From: Heracleum sosnowskyi
Taxonomy: Eukaryota > Streptophyta > Magnoliopsida > Apiales > Apiaceae
Length of the DNA stretch: 64,000 nucleotides
NCBI GenBank assembly: GCA_030848705.1
Contig: CM061245.1
Span: 64,816,006-64,880,005 of the forward strand
Direction of reading: 5' to 3'
This document shows positions 22,960 to 34,439 of the stretch, one piece after another (the first letter of the stretch is position 1; each line of letters starts with the position of its first letter). Below the pieces are notes generated by a model. The model was given only the letters and a program-made list of their open reading frames with translations, searched no databases and had not been told where the DNA came from. Made by a program: the position numbers and the translations under genes.

Positions 22960-25900
22960 ATGCAGGGTAAGGTTAAAAGCAAAAAGGTCGTGTGGATTCT
23001 GGATAGTGGTTGTTCTAGACACATGACAGGTGAAGAGTCCCTGCTTACAGAGGTGGTTAAGAAGACCGGCCCGATTGTAACCTTTGGAGATGACAACAAA
23101 GGATTCACTACGGGATATGGTAATTTGAGAATTGGGAATGTCATCATTGAAAACATCTCTCTTGTTGAAGGATCGAAGCACAATCTTCTAAGTATCAGTC
23201 AATTATGTGATAAAGGATACAATTTGGATTTCAGAAAGGACAAGTGCTTAATCACAAACAGGAAGGATGAGAAGCTTGCTCTACTGGGAGTGAGGAAAGG
23301 AAATTTGTTTATAGCTGACTTAAGTTCTACCAGTGAAGGAGAAGTTACATGTTTCTACAGTAAGTCATCTTCAGAACAAAGTTGGCTATGGCATAAGAAG
23401 CTCTCACACTTGAACTTCAAAACTATGAACTCTTTGGTAAAGAGAGAGTTGGTGAGAGGGTTGCCCCTGATGAAATTTTATCAGGAGGGACTATGTGAAG
23501 CATGTGAAAAAGGGAAGTCTAAGAAGGCATCACACAGAAGCAGAGAAATGACAAGCATTACTGAACCTCTTCAGCAGATTCATATGGATTTATTTGGTCC
23601 AGTCAATGTTATGTCACTTTCAAGAAAAAGATATGCATTAGTGATGGTGGATGACTACTCCAAGTACACGTGGGTGTTATTCTTACATTCAAAGGATGAA
23701 GCAACAAAACTAATCATTGATCACATCAAGAAGATAGAAGTGGAAGCTAAGCTACCTGTGCGGACAATCAGATAAGACAATGGAACTGAATTCAAGAATG
23801 CAGTTCTTAATGATTTCAGCTCAGAGAAAGGAATATCAAGACAGTATTCAGCACCAAGAACTCCTCAACAGAATGGAGTAGTGGAAAGGAAGAACAGAAC
23901 CTTGGTTGAAGCAGCAAGGACTATGTTAAATGAATCAAAACTTCCCACTTACTTTTGGGCTGAAGCAGTGAATACAGCTTGCTACACTCAGAATCGAACC
24001 CTGATCAACAAAGATCATGAAAAGACTCCTTATGAGTTAATGGCCAACAAGAAACCAACACTGAAGTACTTTCATATGTTTGGTGCAAAGTGTTTTGTAC
24101 TTAAAGATGGAGAACATCTAGGCAAGTTTGATGCCAAAGCAGATGAAGGCATTTTTCTGGGCTATTCTCTGGAATCTAAGGCTTACAGGGTGTATGTGAT
24201 TGAAGATAAGAAGTTGTTGGAAAGCCTTAATGTAACATTTGATGACACCAAAAGACCAGGCCTGCAAACTAGAGAGAACTCTGAATCCTTGGTATTTGAA
24301 AATCTATCAGGAGATCTCTCTGACATTGAAGAAGAACCTGAAGTTGTTACAGTTATTAATAATGAAGATAATGATAATGATTCTGGACCAAGTGGTGATA
24401 GTGGTGGAAATACTCAAACTACTACTGGATCCACTAGTCAATTAACAGGGTCAACAGATCATACTGGCAACAACTCAGGGGGAGCAGGAGAAGGATCAAC
24501 TAGTCACACTCCACAACATTTTGAATAAGGAGAATCATGAAGATCGCATCTGCCAAGACAAAGGGTATGGAATAGAGATCATCCCTTTCACTTGATCATT
24601 GGTGATCCAGACACAGGAGTGAGAACTAGAAGGACATCACAAAATGAATGTCACTACTCTGGGTTTCTTTCAGAAACAGAACCTAAGAAAGTTGAAGATT
24701 CCCTAGATGATCCATATTGGGTGATTGCAATGCAAGATGAACTCAATCAGTTTGAAAGGCAGAAAGTTTGGAAGCTGGTAGCCAGGCCTAAAGGAAAATC
24801 AGTTATAGGAACAAGATGGGTATTCAGAAATAAGTTGGATGAAGATGGCATTGTAACAAGAAACAAAGCCATACTGGTTGCTAAAGGTTCCTCTCAAGAA
24901 GAGGGTTTAGATTATGATGAAAACTATGCACCAGTAGCAAGACTTGAGGCCATCAGAATGTTTCTGGAATTCGCAGCACATTCCAATTACAAAGTATATC
25001 AAATGGATGTGAAGAGTGCTTTTCTGAACGGGGAGTTAGAAGAAGAAGTGTATGTGGAACAACCTCCAGGGTTTGAGGATTCAAAACTGGCAGACTTTGT
25101 GTACTTTCTATTCAAAGCTCTCTAAATTTTTACTTGAAAATAACTTTACAAGAGGTGTCATAGACAAAACTCTCTTTTACAAACAGCATAAAAATGATTT
25201 GATATTGGTGCAAGTACATGTTGATGACATAATATTTGGTTCTACTAATGATGATCTATGCAAGAGATTTGCTAAGTTAATGCAAAGTCGATATGAAATG
25301 AGCATGATGGGTGAATTGTCATTCTTTCTTGGACTGCAAGTGTATCAAAGGCTAGATGGAATTTTCATTTGCCAGTCCAAGTACATCAAAGATCTTCTGA
25401 AGAAGTATCAAATGGAAGACTCATCTACAACAAAGACTCCAATGCCAACTGCCACTAATTTTTAAAAGGATGAAACTGGTAAGAAGGTTGACATCACAGG
25501 CTACAGAGGTATGATAGGCTCCTTACTATATCTCACTGCAAGTAGACCAGATATAATGTTTGCAACATGCTTGTGTGCTAGGTTTCAGTCTGATCCTAAA
25601 GAATCTCATCTAATAGCTGTTAAGCGAATATTTAGATATCTTAAGGGAACCCCAAATCTTGGAATTTGGTACCCTAAAGATACATGATTTGATCTTATTG
25701 GATATACAGACTCAGATTTTGCAGGTTGTAAGATTGATCGGAAGAGTACTTCAGGAAGCTGTCAGTTTCTTGGAAGAAGGTTAGCTTCTTGGTACATCAA
25801 GAAGTAGCACTCAGTGTCCACATCAACAGCTGAAGCTGAATACATAGCTGTTGGTAGCTGTTGTGCTCAAATCTTGTGGATGAGGAACCAACTCTGTGAC

Positions 25901-26164
25901 TATGGACTTTTGTTGACAAAGATTCCAATATTTTGTGACAACACAAGTGCCATAGCAATCTCCAACAACCTAGTGCAACACTTGAGGACGAAGCACATCG
26001 ACATCAAGTATCATTTTATCCGAGAACATGTCATGAATGGAACTGTGGAGTTACATTTTGTACCCACGGAGGAACAAATTGCAGACATCGTCACTAAACC
26101 GCTTGATGAATCCACTTTTTCTAAGCTGGTTGGTGAACTTGGGATGTTAAATCTTTCTAATTGA
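22960..26164 (+). pseudogene. Copia pol: protease, integrase, RT, RNase H; broken
   Basis: The protease motif WILDSGCSRHMTG opens the frame. Integrase has its HHCC zinc region (WHKKLSHLN ... CEACEKGK) and the acidic core residues on both sides of a TAA at 23773-23775. Another TAA is at 24526-24528. RT reads GTRWVFRNKLDEDG and MDVKSAFLNGELEEEVYVEQPPGF. Near 25119 a deletion removes the conserved YGLKQAPR segment and shifts the frame. RT then continues with HVDDIIFGS, the catalytic pair. Later stops are TAA 25463-25465, TGA 25685-25687 and TAG 25805-25807. RNase H has YTDSDFAG and STAEAEYIA. Pol lies in the -1 frame relative to the gag tail. Confidence 0.9.
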
Positions 26165-27480
26165 TTTTGATTAGAAGTCAGTAACTACAAGATAGTCCTT
26201 GTAAATACACGAGTTTAAGAATTTCTATATCCTTAGGACTCGTGAATTTATTTTCTGGAGCAATTCTCGTAGTTAGGATTATTTTACTAATTTTATGTCA
26301 TAATTATGGATGATATATCTTCTGGAATTTAATTGGTTATTAATTCTGAAATTATTTAGGTGCTAATATTTATTCTAAATATTAAAGCATCTATTTAATT
26401 CGAATTAATTTACTTTGTTTTAAACATTGTAGATTAATGCAGTATAATTTATTGGATTTTAATTGGTTAATATCATTTAATGATATTTAGTCGATTTTAT
26501 TCTAAGAAAATTATGAATTTTCTGTTAGCTTTGATTTTAGAAAATTTGTAAAAAAATTATACAGATTATAAGTTAACAGAAAACCAAAAGGTTTGATTTA
26601 AAAAAAACAGAACAGGTTTTAGAAATTGAACAAGAAGCAAAAAATATCGAATTTAGAAAATTCGATAGTTTTTCTAAGTACTAGAAGAAATCTATCGAAA
26701 GCTTTTTCGATAGTTTTTGGAAAGGAAAAGAAAAACTATCGAAAACAATTCTCGATAGTTTTTGAAATACAGTTGAAAAAATATCGAAGTGAATTTAATT
26801 CATTTAATATTTAAATTCTCGATAGTTTTTCATAAAAGACCTTCGATAGTTTTTGTTTGGACACATAAATCACATTCGATAGTTTTTTCAGAAAACGTTT
26901 TAAATTCTTATTTTCAAACACTTCGATAGTTTTTCAAAAACCATCGATAGTTGTTTAGAAAACTATCGAACAGTGAATTTACAATTTTACCCCTGTTAGC
27001 TCAAAAAGTATTTAATAGCCCCTTAACATTTTTTTTTCTTATTTTGAGATCTGGGAGCTTTGTTTTATACTTACAAGAATACTTACACATCCAAGAACAT
27101 CACTTTCGATAGAATTCTTCAGTTTTAACCGAGAAAAGCTTGAAAAAGTTACTATTTTTCATTGTTAATTGATTTTTAACCGTGAAAACTTGATTATTTT
27201 AAGTTTTTGAAACATACTAAGGAAGAATCCATCGAACTTAAAATTTTGAACCTCAGAAAAGTGTTACCAGTTCTTATCTTTAGAAGTTGATTGTTTAACA
27301 GTTAATTTCTTTGGATTTTAGTGATTGTTTAAAGTTCACTAATTTAGGGTTCTTGATTAAATTGTTCGAAGTTTTGTAATTCAGAAAAAAGGGGTATTTT
27401 GTTTAAGGTAATTAATTAGAAATAATTAATTGAAAAATTAGTTTTGGTTTAATTTAAATTTTCTGGAAATTTGAAAAATA
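26165..27480 (+). other. Noncoding spacer between Copia pol and accessory ORF, with motif array
   Basis: This AT-rich spacer has no coding signal. Between about 26640 and 26970 it holds roughly a dozen copies of TTCGATAGTTTTT or its complement, close together and in both orientations; the same motif recurs in the LTRs of this element. Such a spacer before the accessory ORF is usual in SIRE-type elements. Confidence 0.7.
26640..26970. repeat. Array of TTCGATAGTTTTT motifs, both orientations
   Basis: Copies are seen near 26661, 26706, 26732 (inverted), 26752, 26819, 26842, 26875, 26922, 26944 and 26960 (inverted). Spacing is irregular, so this is not a simple tandem repeat. Some neighbours face each other and could pair. 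Function unknown; regulatory binding sites or a structured RNA are both possible. Confidence 0.7.
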
Positions 27481-30400
27481 ATGGCCGGGGAATTTATCGT
27501 AACTAAGACTAATCATGTCTCGTATCAGAATGTGCAATCCATTGCGAACTTACAGTTTCGTGCATGGGCACAATTTCTGAACACACGTTCTTTAGTGGCT
27601 TATGCACTGAGTACTCCTGCGGTCCTTTGCATTGATCAATTGACTGCATTGTACACGACAACCATTGACACATCAGAGAATAATATAAGTTCTTTCAGTT
27701 TTGTTGTGCCAGGGGGCAGAACAATAAGGGTGACGGAACATGACGTTAATAGGGTTTTACATTTTCCTACAGAAAACCTTGTTCCTGATCCTAATACTAA
27801 AGAAATACATGCTTTCTTCACTCTCATTAGAAGTCAACAAACAAACTTCTTTGTGGGAGAGTTCCTAAAGCATTACTTGACCAAGCCATGAAATTTCTTC
27901 TTCCACACTTTAATCCATTTTTTTACTGCTAAGCTTACAAATCTGCATGGCATTCCACTGTTTCTTCAGAAAATAGGGTTTGCCATTGCTAACAATAGGC
28001 ATATAAACATTGGAAAGCTGGTGATTGATCAGATTATTCTGTGCATGGGACCACTTGATGAAAGAACAGGCATAGATGATGTGCTTTGTTTCTATCCTAG
28101 GTTCCTACAACTAATTCTGAATGATGTGTTAACAGCTGAAGAATGGGAGATTTTTGAAGGCGCGGAGACCATGGAGTGCATGAAGATGAAGAGCAATGCA
28201 ATAACAGCTCTGATAAAGAAGAATCATCTTCCAGGGGTGCCAACTGTTCTAACTGATTATCTAAGAACGGTACCCCTACCACTTCTACCCCCAGGGGAAC
28301 AGGTAAATGAAGGTAATATTCCTGAACCTGTTGTGGCTCCACAACCTCAACCAATGGATGTTGATCAAGAGCCCTCAGTGGCCATTCCTGACCAAGAGAT
28401 TGCAAACCCGCAATCTCTAACCACAGTCATAGAGCCTTTGGACGAGACAAATGAAAACATAAGCGAACCTCCTTCCCCTACTATACCTAACATTCAGACA
28501 TCCTTGAGTGTAGAGGGAGATAGTGCCTTAGCAGCACTACATAAGGAGATACGCCCTTCAACAACAGCTCTGCCTTCCTCTAAAAGGAGAAGACTAGAAA
28601 ATGAGGCAACTGTTGAAACTTCATTTTAAACTTCCAAAGAGCCCTTCACAGATTTTTATGATGCTGATTGGGCTACACTAACCAAAGCTATATCTGAACC
28701 TATAGCTCAATCAAGCAAGGATGAATTGACGGAAGCAACTGGTGTTCCGACCATATTACGGTCAGGTTCACTGGTTGAAGGTTCTAAGAACCAAGAGTCT
28801 TCACAGACGTCGAGAGAAGGTTTTGACCTAAATGCACAATTTCAAGGGTCATTATCTAACTCCCCAGATGGAACATATCTGGATCCTGCGGGTAAAGGGT
28901 CTGACGTAGGTGCGGATCGGCAACTCGGTGACAATGAATCAATTTTAATTGAGGAGTTAACTGAGGAAAAGTCTTCACAGACTTTATAGGGAGTTTCAGG
29001 ATCTCTGCTGTTAATAGAGCCTGATTCTAGCCTCCTAGAGATTCAAACTCTAGATCCTTCAAAGGATGCATCATCAACGGATGATCAGCAACTTGGTATA
29101 TCCAAGGACAGGGACTTGCGAAGCCCCATTGCACCACCGCTGACCTCCTTAAGGACGACTACGGTGATTTCTGATGCAGGTACAACTAGCACAAAGGGAA
29201 TGAGTGAAACAAAAACATATACACCTGGCCTGAGTGGGAAAGGAAAAATGAGTGAAACACCAACAGAAACGTTGAGTGAACCCTTAGAGCCAAATGTGAG
29301 GAGTGACACCCAAACCCTAACAAATATTGATGATTTTCTATTGCCTACAGAAAGAGAACTACATGTACAATCCACTCTCAAGGAGATGACAGTTCATGAT
29401 CGTGAAGGAAATCCATTATTCAAAGTCCCTCTGCGGCCTTCCTTTGACCAAGGGATCTCCTCCAGTCAAGCTGATGCTTCTTTAACTTCTATTCAACAGA
29501 AGATTGACTTGGCTGCAGCTGATTCCAGAAAAACATATAAGGTCTTAGGCAGTGCATCTGGCACTATAACAGGTACTAAACAAGCAGTGGACTCCCTGAA
29601 GAAGGAAGCAATAGAGGAACTGGTCGACTTGAGAGCAGACGTCAAAGAACTTAGAGATGGTTTCATGAATCAAGTGCATGCCCTACAACAAGGACAAGAA
29701 GCTTTAAATGAAGACGTTCTGGTTATCCGGGATGGTCATGCTAGGGTCAAGGATGCAATGAATACACTGTCAAGAGTGGAGTCTTGTCTCAACAAAAGAT
29801 TGGATAAAATCGAGCAGACTACCAACTCAAGACTGAGTGATATTGAGCAGAAGCTAGCTTCTATGCAAGAGATGAACAAGGGAATTGCTCTATTCATGGA
29901 GAACCAAAGTGACGGAGTAGAGTCAATCTAGAATATGTTGAGAAACCTACAACCTGGTCCTTCAAATCAACAACCTGGTCCTTCAACAACCCATTATGCG
30001 GAGGATAACTTCGTGGAGGATTCCTCAACTAAGGGGGAGAAAGATGGATGGGCTGCATGGGAAGGATGGGGGAAATGGGAAACTAATGAACAGAACATAA
30101 CCACTATTCCAGTGAGACAATACTAGATTGAAGACATGGTAGAGAAAGATGTTGAAGAGGGATTTGAATTCATGCACGAGCAACAACCACTAGAAGAGCA
30201 TGAACCATATTATCCAGAGCCAATTGAACATACTATCTTGGATGATGATATGGAAGAAGCAAATCCTCTTGCAACAGAACAAGAAGCTGCCTTGGAGAGA
30301 TTGAGAGCTGAGAAAGCAGAAAGATATGCCAGGCAGGCTGAGAAGGAAACTCACCAAGCCGTTCTGAGAAGTGAAAAGCTGAAGAGATTCAAGATGTATA

Positions 30401-31263
30401 ATGAAGCAAGGAAGAAGAAAATGATTAATTTGGCACAGAAACAAGGAAAAGATTGGGAGGTAGCTTACAACACTTTTTGCGGAGTTGAAGACGGTTTAGA
30501 AGTCAACGACAATGCTGAGGTGGAAGTTATCATTCAAGATATAAGGAGTGCAAATCAAGAAAATGATACTTACTTCACTGCATTGAGAAATTCTCTTATC
30601 TTTCTGAAAGCTGGGGTTAAAGCAAATGGTGCCTGGAACATACTGATCAATTTCATTGAGAAAGGTACATTTGTGATTTCTACTAAGTTTTTCGAACAGA
30701 GAACGTATACAGAACTGCAGGTGTTACTCATCAAGATCCAAAGAACCACAAGGCTGAATGAACTGCTCCGTGAGCATGTTAAGGAAATCTTGATGAAGGT
30801 CAGTCCAGAGATTACTGAAAACCCTCCTATGGTTAGATTCATGACGAATGACTTGTTCAGAAACTGCTATCTGACGGAGGACAAACTGAGAGATTATCCA
30901 AATAATTATCTAATATCAGTTGAGAAGTATCTTAGATCCACTAGATTCACATCAACGGAGAAGGACAAAGCAGTAGACACTCTAAGAAGATATCTAATGG
31001 AGAATGTTCCCTACTATAGGAAGAGAGTGGAGAAAGGATTGGAAGTGCATATCAGACTGCCAAACATGCCAAAGCTAAACAAGAAAGATGTTAACATTGC
31101 ATGGTTGTGGGCTGGAGTGGGACAAGAGGTTGAATACATTGGAAGACACATCAAAGGAGCAATCCTTAAACCTGGAGAACCACTGCACTATCCTTCTGTG
31201 ATTGATTATCAAGCTACTAACTCCAATCCAGTAATTGAAGAAGGTGAGATTGAGATGGACTGA
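27481..31263 (+). pseudogene. Copia accessory (env-like) ORF, 1,260 codons with five nonsense codons
   Basis: One reading frame runs from ATG 27481 to TGA 31261-31263. It is interrupted only by TGA 27889, TAA 28627, TAG 28987, TAG 29929 and TAG 30124, and I checked that the stretches between these remain open. The N-terminal part resembles the domain found in putative plant transposon proteins; I infer this from its general look. The middle is Pro/Ser/Thr-rich with the segment SPIAPPLTSL. The 29500-29900 region is coiled-coil-like, then follow a Glu-rich region and a Lys-rich helical region. The C-terminus is acidic (EEGEIEMD). A similar but intact protein is on the minus strand at 53104-55116. 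Function unknown; called envelope-like in SIRE elements. Confidence 0.8.
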
Positions 31264-31495
31264 AGACTTGAAGCAAAGAACAAAAGAACTATCAGCTCAG
31301 GCTAGAGGAGCAACTTCATTGTATAAAGTTTTAATGTTTTTTGAATTTTGAAATATGGAAATGTATAAATCTTATCCAGAATGCATTTAATATTATTAAG
31401 CTGTCTTACTTTAATTAGTTTCATGTTTCCTTAGTTAGTTGAGTTATCCTCGAGGTATTTGCTTGTCGAACTCTAACAATCAAATAGGGGGAGAT
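31264..31495 (+). other. 3' untranslated region and polypurine tract
   Basis: Noncoding sequence follows the accessory ORF and ends in the purine tract tagggggagat (31484-31495) immediately before the 3' LTR. The same tract (aaatagggggagat on the minus strand) precedes the LTR of the Copia fragment at 51466-52840. Confidence 0.8.
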
Positions 31496-32597
31496 TGTAA
31501 AGAATAATGTAACATAAGATGTAACAGAGATAACTTCAACACAACAAAGGACAAGACATACAATAATATTAACAGAAGCACAGGAATCCAGAATCAAAGA
31601 AGAAAAGGTAAACTCAAAAAATCAAAATATGGTATGTACTCTTGAAGTCCGTAAACAGGTTACGGAAAGAAGTTCATGAAAATGTTCAAGCCTCAGTGAC
31701 AATTAAATAAACAAGACTTTCAAGACTACATAAGTATACGAATGATTTAGGGTTAGTACCACAGGGTTCCAGTGATTTATTTGAAGCAACCAGATCGACA
31801 AAGGACTTATCAACAACATTGAATTGAAGACATAGAAGAATTGATCAAGTGTTATTCATCTGTGAACCAGACCAGTTGCACCAGTTGACAACACTTAAAA
31901 GATCAATTTGTTTTTTCGTCTCAGAAGAAATTGATTTAGTCTAAAACTAAACACCCTGAAACTCAAAAGGATTTTTATAAAGATCAAGGACAAAAGAAAT
32001 AGTTCGCTGGTTTTTCTTAAAAGAAAACCATCGAATGGGATAAAGGAAATCAATCAGAAAACCATTATAAGTTAATTTGTCATTCGATAGTTTTATTTAA
32101 AAAACTATCGAATGGAAAATTAATTTAATACATTCGATGGTTTTCAAATTGAGGAGCAAGTGAAAAGTTTGTTTGTTTGTCAGGTTGATGAGAAATGGAC
32201 GGCCATGATTAATCAAGAAATATGGTTCGATAGTTTTTCTATCTAAGTCTACAATAACAGAGAATTGAAGAAGTGTCTTCTTCAGAAGAGAGGAATTTAC
32301 TCAGAACATTTACGAAGAGAGAAGCTTGAGCCAGAGAATCACAGAGAAATTAATATTGCTCAGAATTCTATCATTGTATTGTTTTTGTGTAACCTTGAAC
32401 TCATTGAAGCTAATCTACGGATTAAATTTGTAGCACCCCTCGTGGTTTATATTTATAAAACGATATATTCCCCGACTAGTGTTTTGATTTGGTGCATTTG
32501 ATTTCATAGTTGAACTAAATGATTTATCCGCGAACGAAATTAAATAATTTGTGAGTATCGTATTCAACCCCCCTTCTACGATACTTTGGACCTAACA
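31496..32597 (+). repeat. 3' LTR of the SIRE-type Copia
   Basis: It begins TGTAAAGAATAATG after the purine tract and ends ggacctaaca before the target duplication ccatt. It includes a near-perfect 34 bp palindrome at 32081-32114 with arms CATTCGATAGTTTT and AAAACTATCGAATG; the matching place in the 5' LTR has one changed base in the left arm. Confidence 0.9.
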
Positions 32598-33850
32598 CCA
32601 TTGATGTGGCTAGCTGTTGGATGGATCCCATCAAATCTCATCTGGAAACCGGTTGGTTACCTAACGATACTTCAGAAGCACGAAATCTATATGTGAGAGC
32701 ACAGAGGTATGCCCTGATTGAGGGAATCCTATACAAAAAGTCTTTCATCATCCCATACTTAAAATGCTTGAGAACCCAAGAGGAAGAATTGGCTCTAAGG
32801 GAAGTACGTGAGGGAATTTGTGGGCAGCACTTGGGGGGCAGAGCCCTTGCTCATAAAATTACCCGTCTGGGTTTCTATTGGCCAAGGATACTTGTAGATG
32901 CCAAGAGTTATGTGAAGAAGTGTGAAAGGTGCCAAAAACATGCACCAGTGGTTCGACAACCACCGGAGATGTTGATGTCCATAAACTCACTTATCCTATT
33001 TGCCATGTGGGGGATGTATATACTTGGACCATTTCCAATGGCAAGTGCGCAAAGAAAGTTCTTGATAGTGGCAATCGACTACTTCACCAAGTGGATTGAG
33101 GCTAAACCTTTAGCCAAGATAACCACCAAGCAAGTAATGCATTTCTTCTGGGAAAATGTAATATGCAGATACGGAATTCCACGAATCTTGGTCACGGATA
33201 ATGGAACTCGGTTTAACAACGATGAATTCAAGAAGTATTGTGACGAGAATGATATCAAGTTACACTTCACTTCTGTTGCCCATCCTCAAGCAAATAGGCA
33301 AGCTGAGGTTGCCAATAGAATTATCTTGGATGGACTGAAGAAAAGAGCTGAACTCTCTAGAAACACTTGGGTAGACGAATTGCTCCCCATATTATGGGCA
33401 TATCGTACTACTCGTATAGGCACCACTGGAGCAACCCCCTTTCTGCTGGCATATGGGGCAGAGGCAGTGGTTCCAGTGGAGATTACTCACACATCTCCAA
33501 GAATCGAAGCTTATGAGCCAGAGACAAATGAAGAAGGCATGAGGCTGGCCTTAGATCTAATTGATGAAGTTAGAGATGAGGCAAATGTTAAAGTAGTTGA
33601 ACATCAAAAAAGGGCATCTTTCTACTATAACCTAAGGGTTAAAGAGAGATTCTTCCGTCAAGGAGACTTAGTCCTCCGAAAGATTGAGGCATCCAGAGTT
33701 GGACAAAAAGGCAAGTTGGCCCAAAATTGGGAAGGACCATATCACGTTAAGAACGTATTTGGTCGAGGCTCCTACAAATTGGAAACCCTGGAAGGGATCG
33801 AAGTGCCAAGAACTTGGCATGCTGCAAACTTGAAAGTCTATTATGTTTAA
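32598..33850 (+). CDS. Tat integrase, C-terminal part of the split Tat pol
   Basis: The frame is open through the whole segment and continues the second RNase H frame across the Copia insertion. The zinc-binding HHCC region (QHLGGRALAHKITRLGFYWP ... CERCQKHAP) is followed by the catalytic core, with Asp in VAIDYFTKW, Asp in VTDNGTRF and Glu in NRQAEVANR. The segment FLLAYGAEAVVPVE and the C-terminal DLVLRK...LAQNWEGPYHV are typical of Gypsy integrases. It ends at a TAA at 33848-33850 without a chromodomain, as expected for Tat. It would insert element DNA, but has lost its start and polyprotein context. The ATG at 32606 is an internal Met. Confidence 0.85.
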
Positions 33851-34118
33851 AGTGTGTCTTGACTGGACTCACTATTAGGACAAGTAGAAATAAGGTCGAC
33901 GAAACCAATCCAAGTTTTTAAACTTGAGGTAGAAAGTAGAGTATTATGTAAGGGTTAAACCCATTTTCAAAGTTATATATTCTTATGATGCTTTGTGTGC
34001 ATTACATACTGATGGATATGCACAAAATGCTAACTAAACATGCAAATTCAAGAATCAGGAAAATAATACAAGCCATTGATGGCCATGAAAGATAAATAAA
34101 ACTAAACTTGCTAAGAGT
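33851..34118 (+). other. Spacer between Tat integrase and antisense ORF
   Basis: This is noncoding sequence between the integrase stop and the stop codon of the minus-strand ORF. I see no motif or repeat in it beyond two short similar phrases (caagccattgatggccat near 34070 and a variant near 34160). Confidence 0.6.
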
Positions 34119-34439
34119 TTAAGTTAAGCCCGAAGGCTGGAAATACATGAAAAATAATACAAGCCATGGATGGCCATAAATAAGCAACAAACTATGCTTC
34201 ACCCCCTTGTCACCAGCATCTGTCTCCTCCCCTGAGCTAGAGCCAGAATAATTCTCATTGGCATCAGGGTCATCAACAGATGTGTCACCAAGGGGTGATG
34301 ACTGCAAAATCCTCTCATACTCCTCCATGTCATCAGTCCCAGCCAGGATGTGCTCTAAAGGAGTAGGAGGGTGAGGAGCTGGGAAGTCAGCAGAATCAAA
34401 AACTCCGGGATGCTTGGCCAAGATAGCCTGAACAGCATC
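34119..34439 (-). pseudogene. C-terminal part of the Tat antisense ORF, cut by an LTR insertion
   Basis: The frame is open on the minus strand from the junction at 34439 to a stop at 34119-34121. The protein is acidic, with LAKHPGVFDSADFPAPHPPT, then an Asp/Glu/Ser-rich stretch (YSGSSSGEETDAGD) and a hydrophobic end. An antisense ORF between pol and the 3' LTR is known in Tat elements such as Grande, and this is in that place. Its N-terminal part should lie beyond the inserted LTR but was not found, probably lost. No function is assigned. Codons beyond 34439 belong to the inserted LTR. Confidence 0.6.

Larger units (their letters stand above)
19292..32597 (+). mobile_element. Full-length SIRE-type Copia retrotransposon, 13.3 kb, decayed
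   Basis: Both LTRs are 1,102 bp, flanked by perfect 5 bp target duplications ccatt (19287-19291 and 32598-32602). Inside are a tRNA-iMet primer site, gag, protease, integrase, RT and RNase H in Copia order, a noncoding spacer, a 1,260-codon accessory ORF and a purine tract. Accessory ORF and spacer together (over 5 kb) are typical of SIRE/Maximus elements. By eye the LTRs differ at about 40 positions (near 4%), so the insertion is not recent. Pol carries several stops, a frameshift and a deletion, so it cannot move by itself. Confidence 0.9.
12116..34439 (+). mobile_element. Tat-lineage Gypsy retrotransposon, degenerate and split by insertions
   Basis: The pieces 12116-13356, 16578-19291 and 32598-34439 read in order as leader, gag, protease, reverse transcriptase, RNase H, a second archaeal-type RNase H, integrase and an antisense ORF. 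The double RNase H and the antisense ORF near the 3' end are known marks of plant Tat elements. The sequence at 12116 (cgccgtctgtggga) is the usual Tat primer-site region just inside the 5' LTR, so the 5' LTR is outside the window. No 3' LTR was found. Coding is broken by stops, a G-run frameshift, a second frameshift and a gag deletion, so this copy is dead. Confidence 0.85.
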
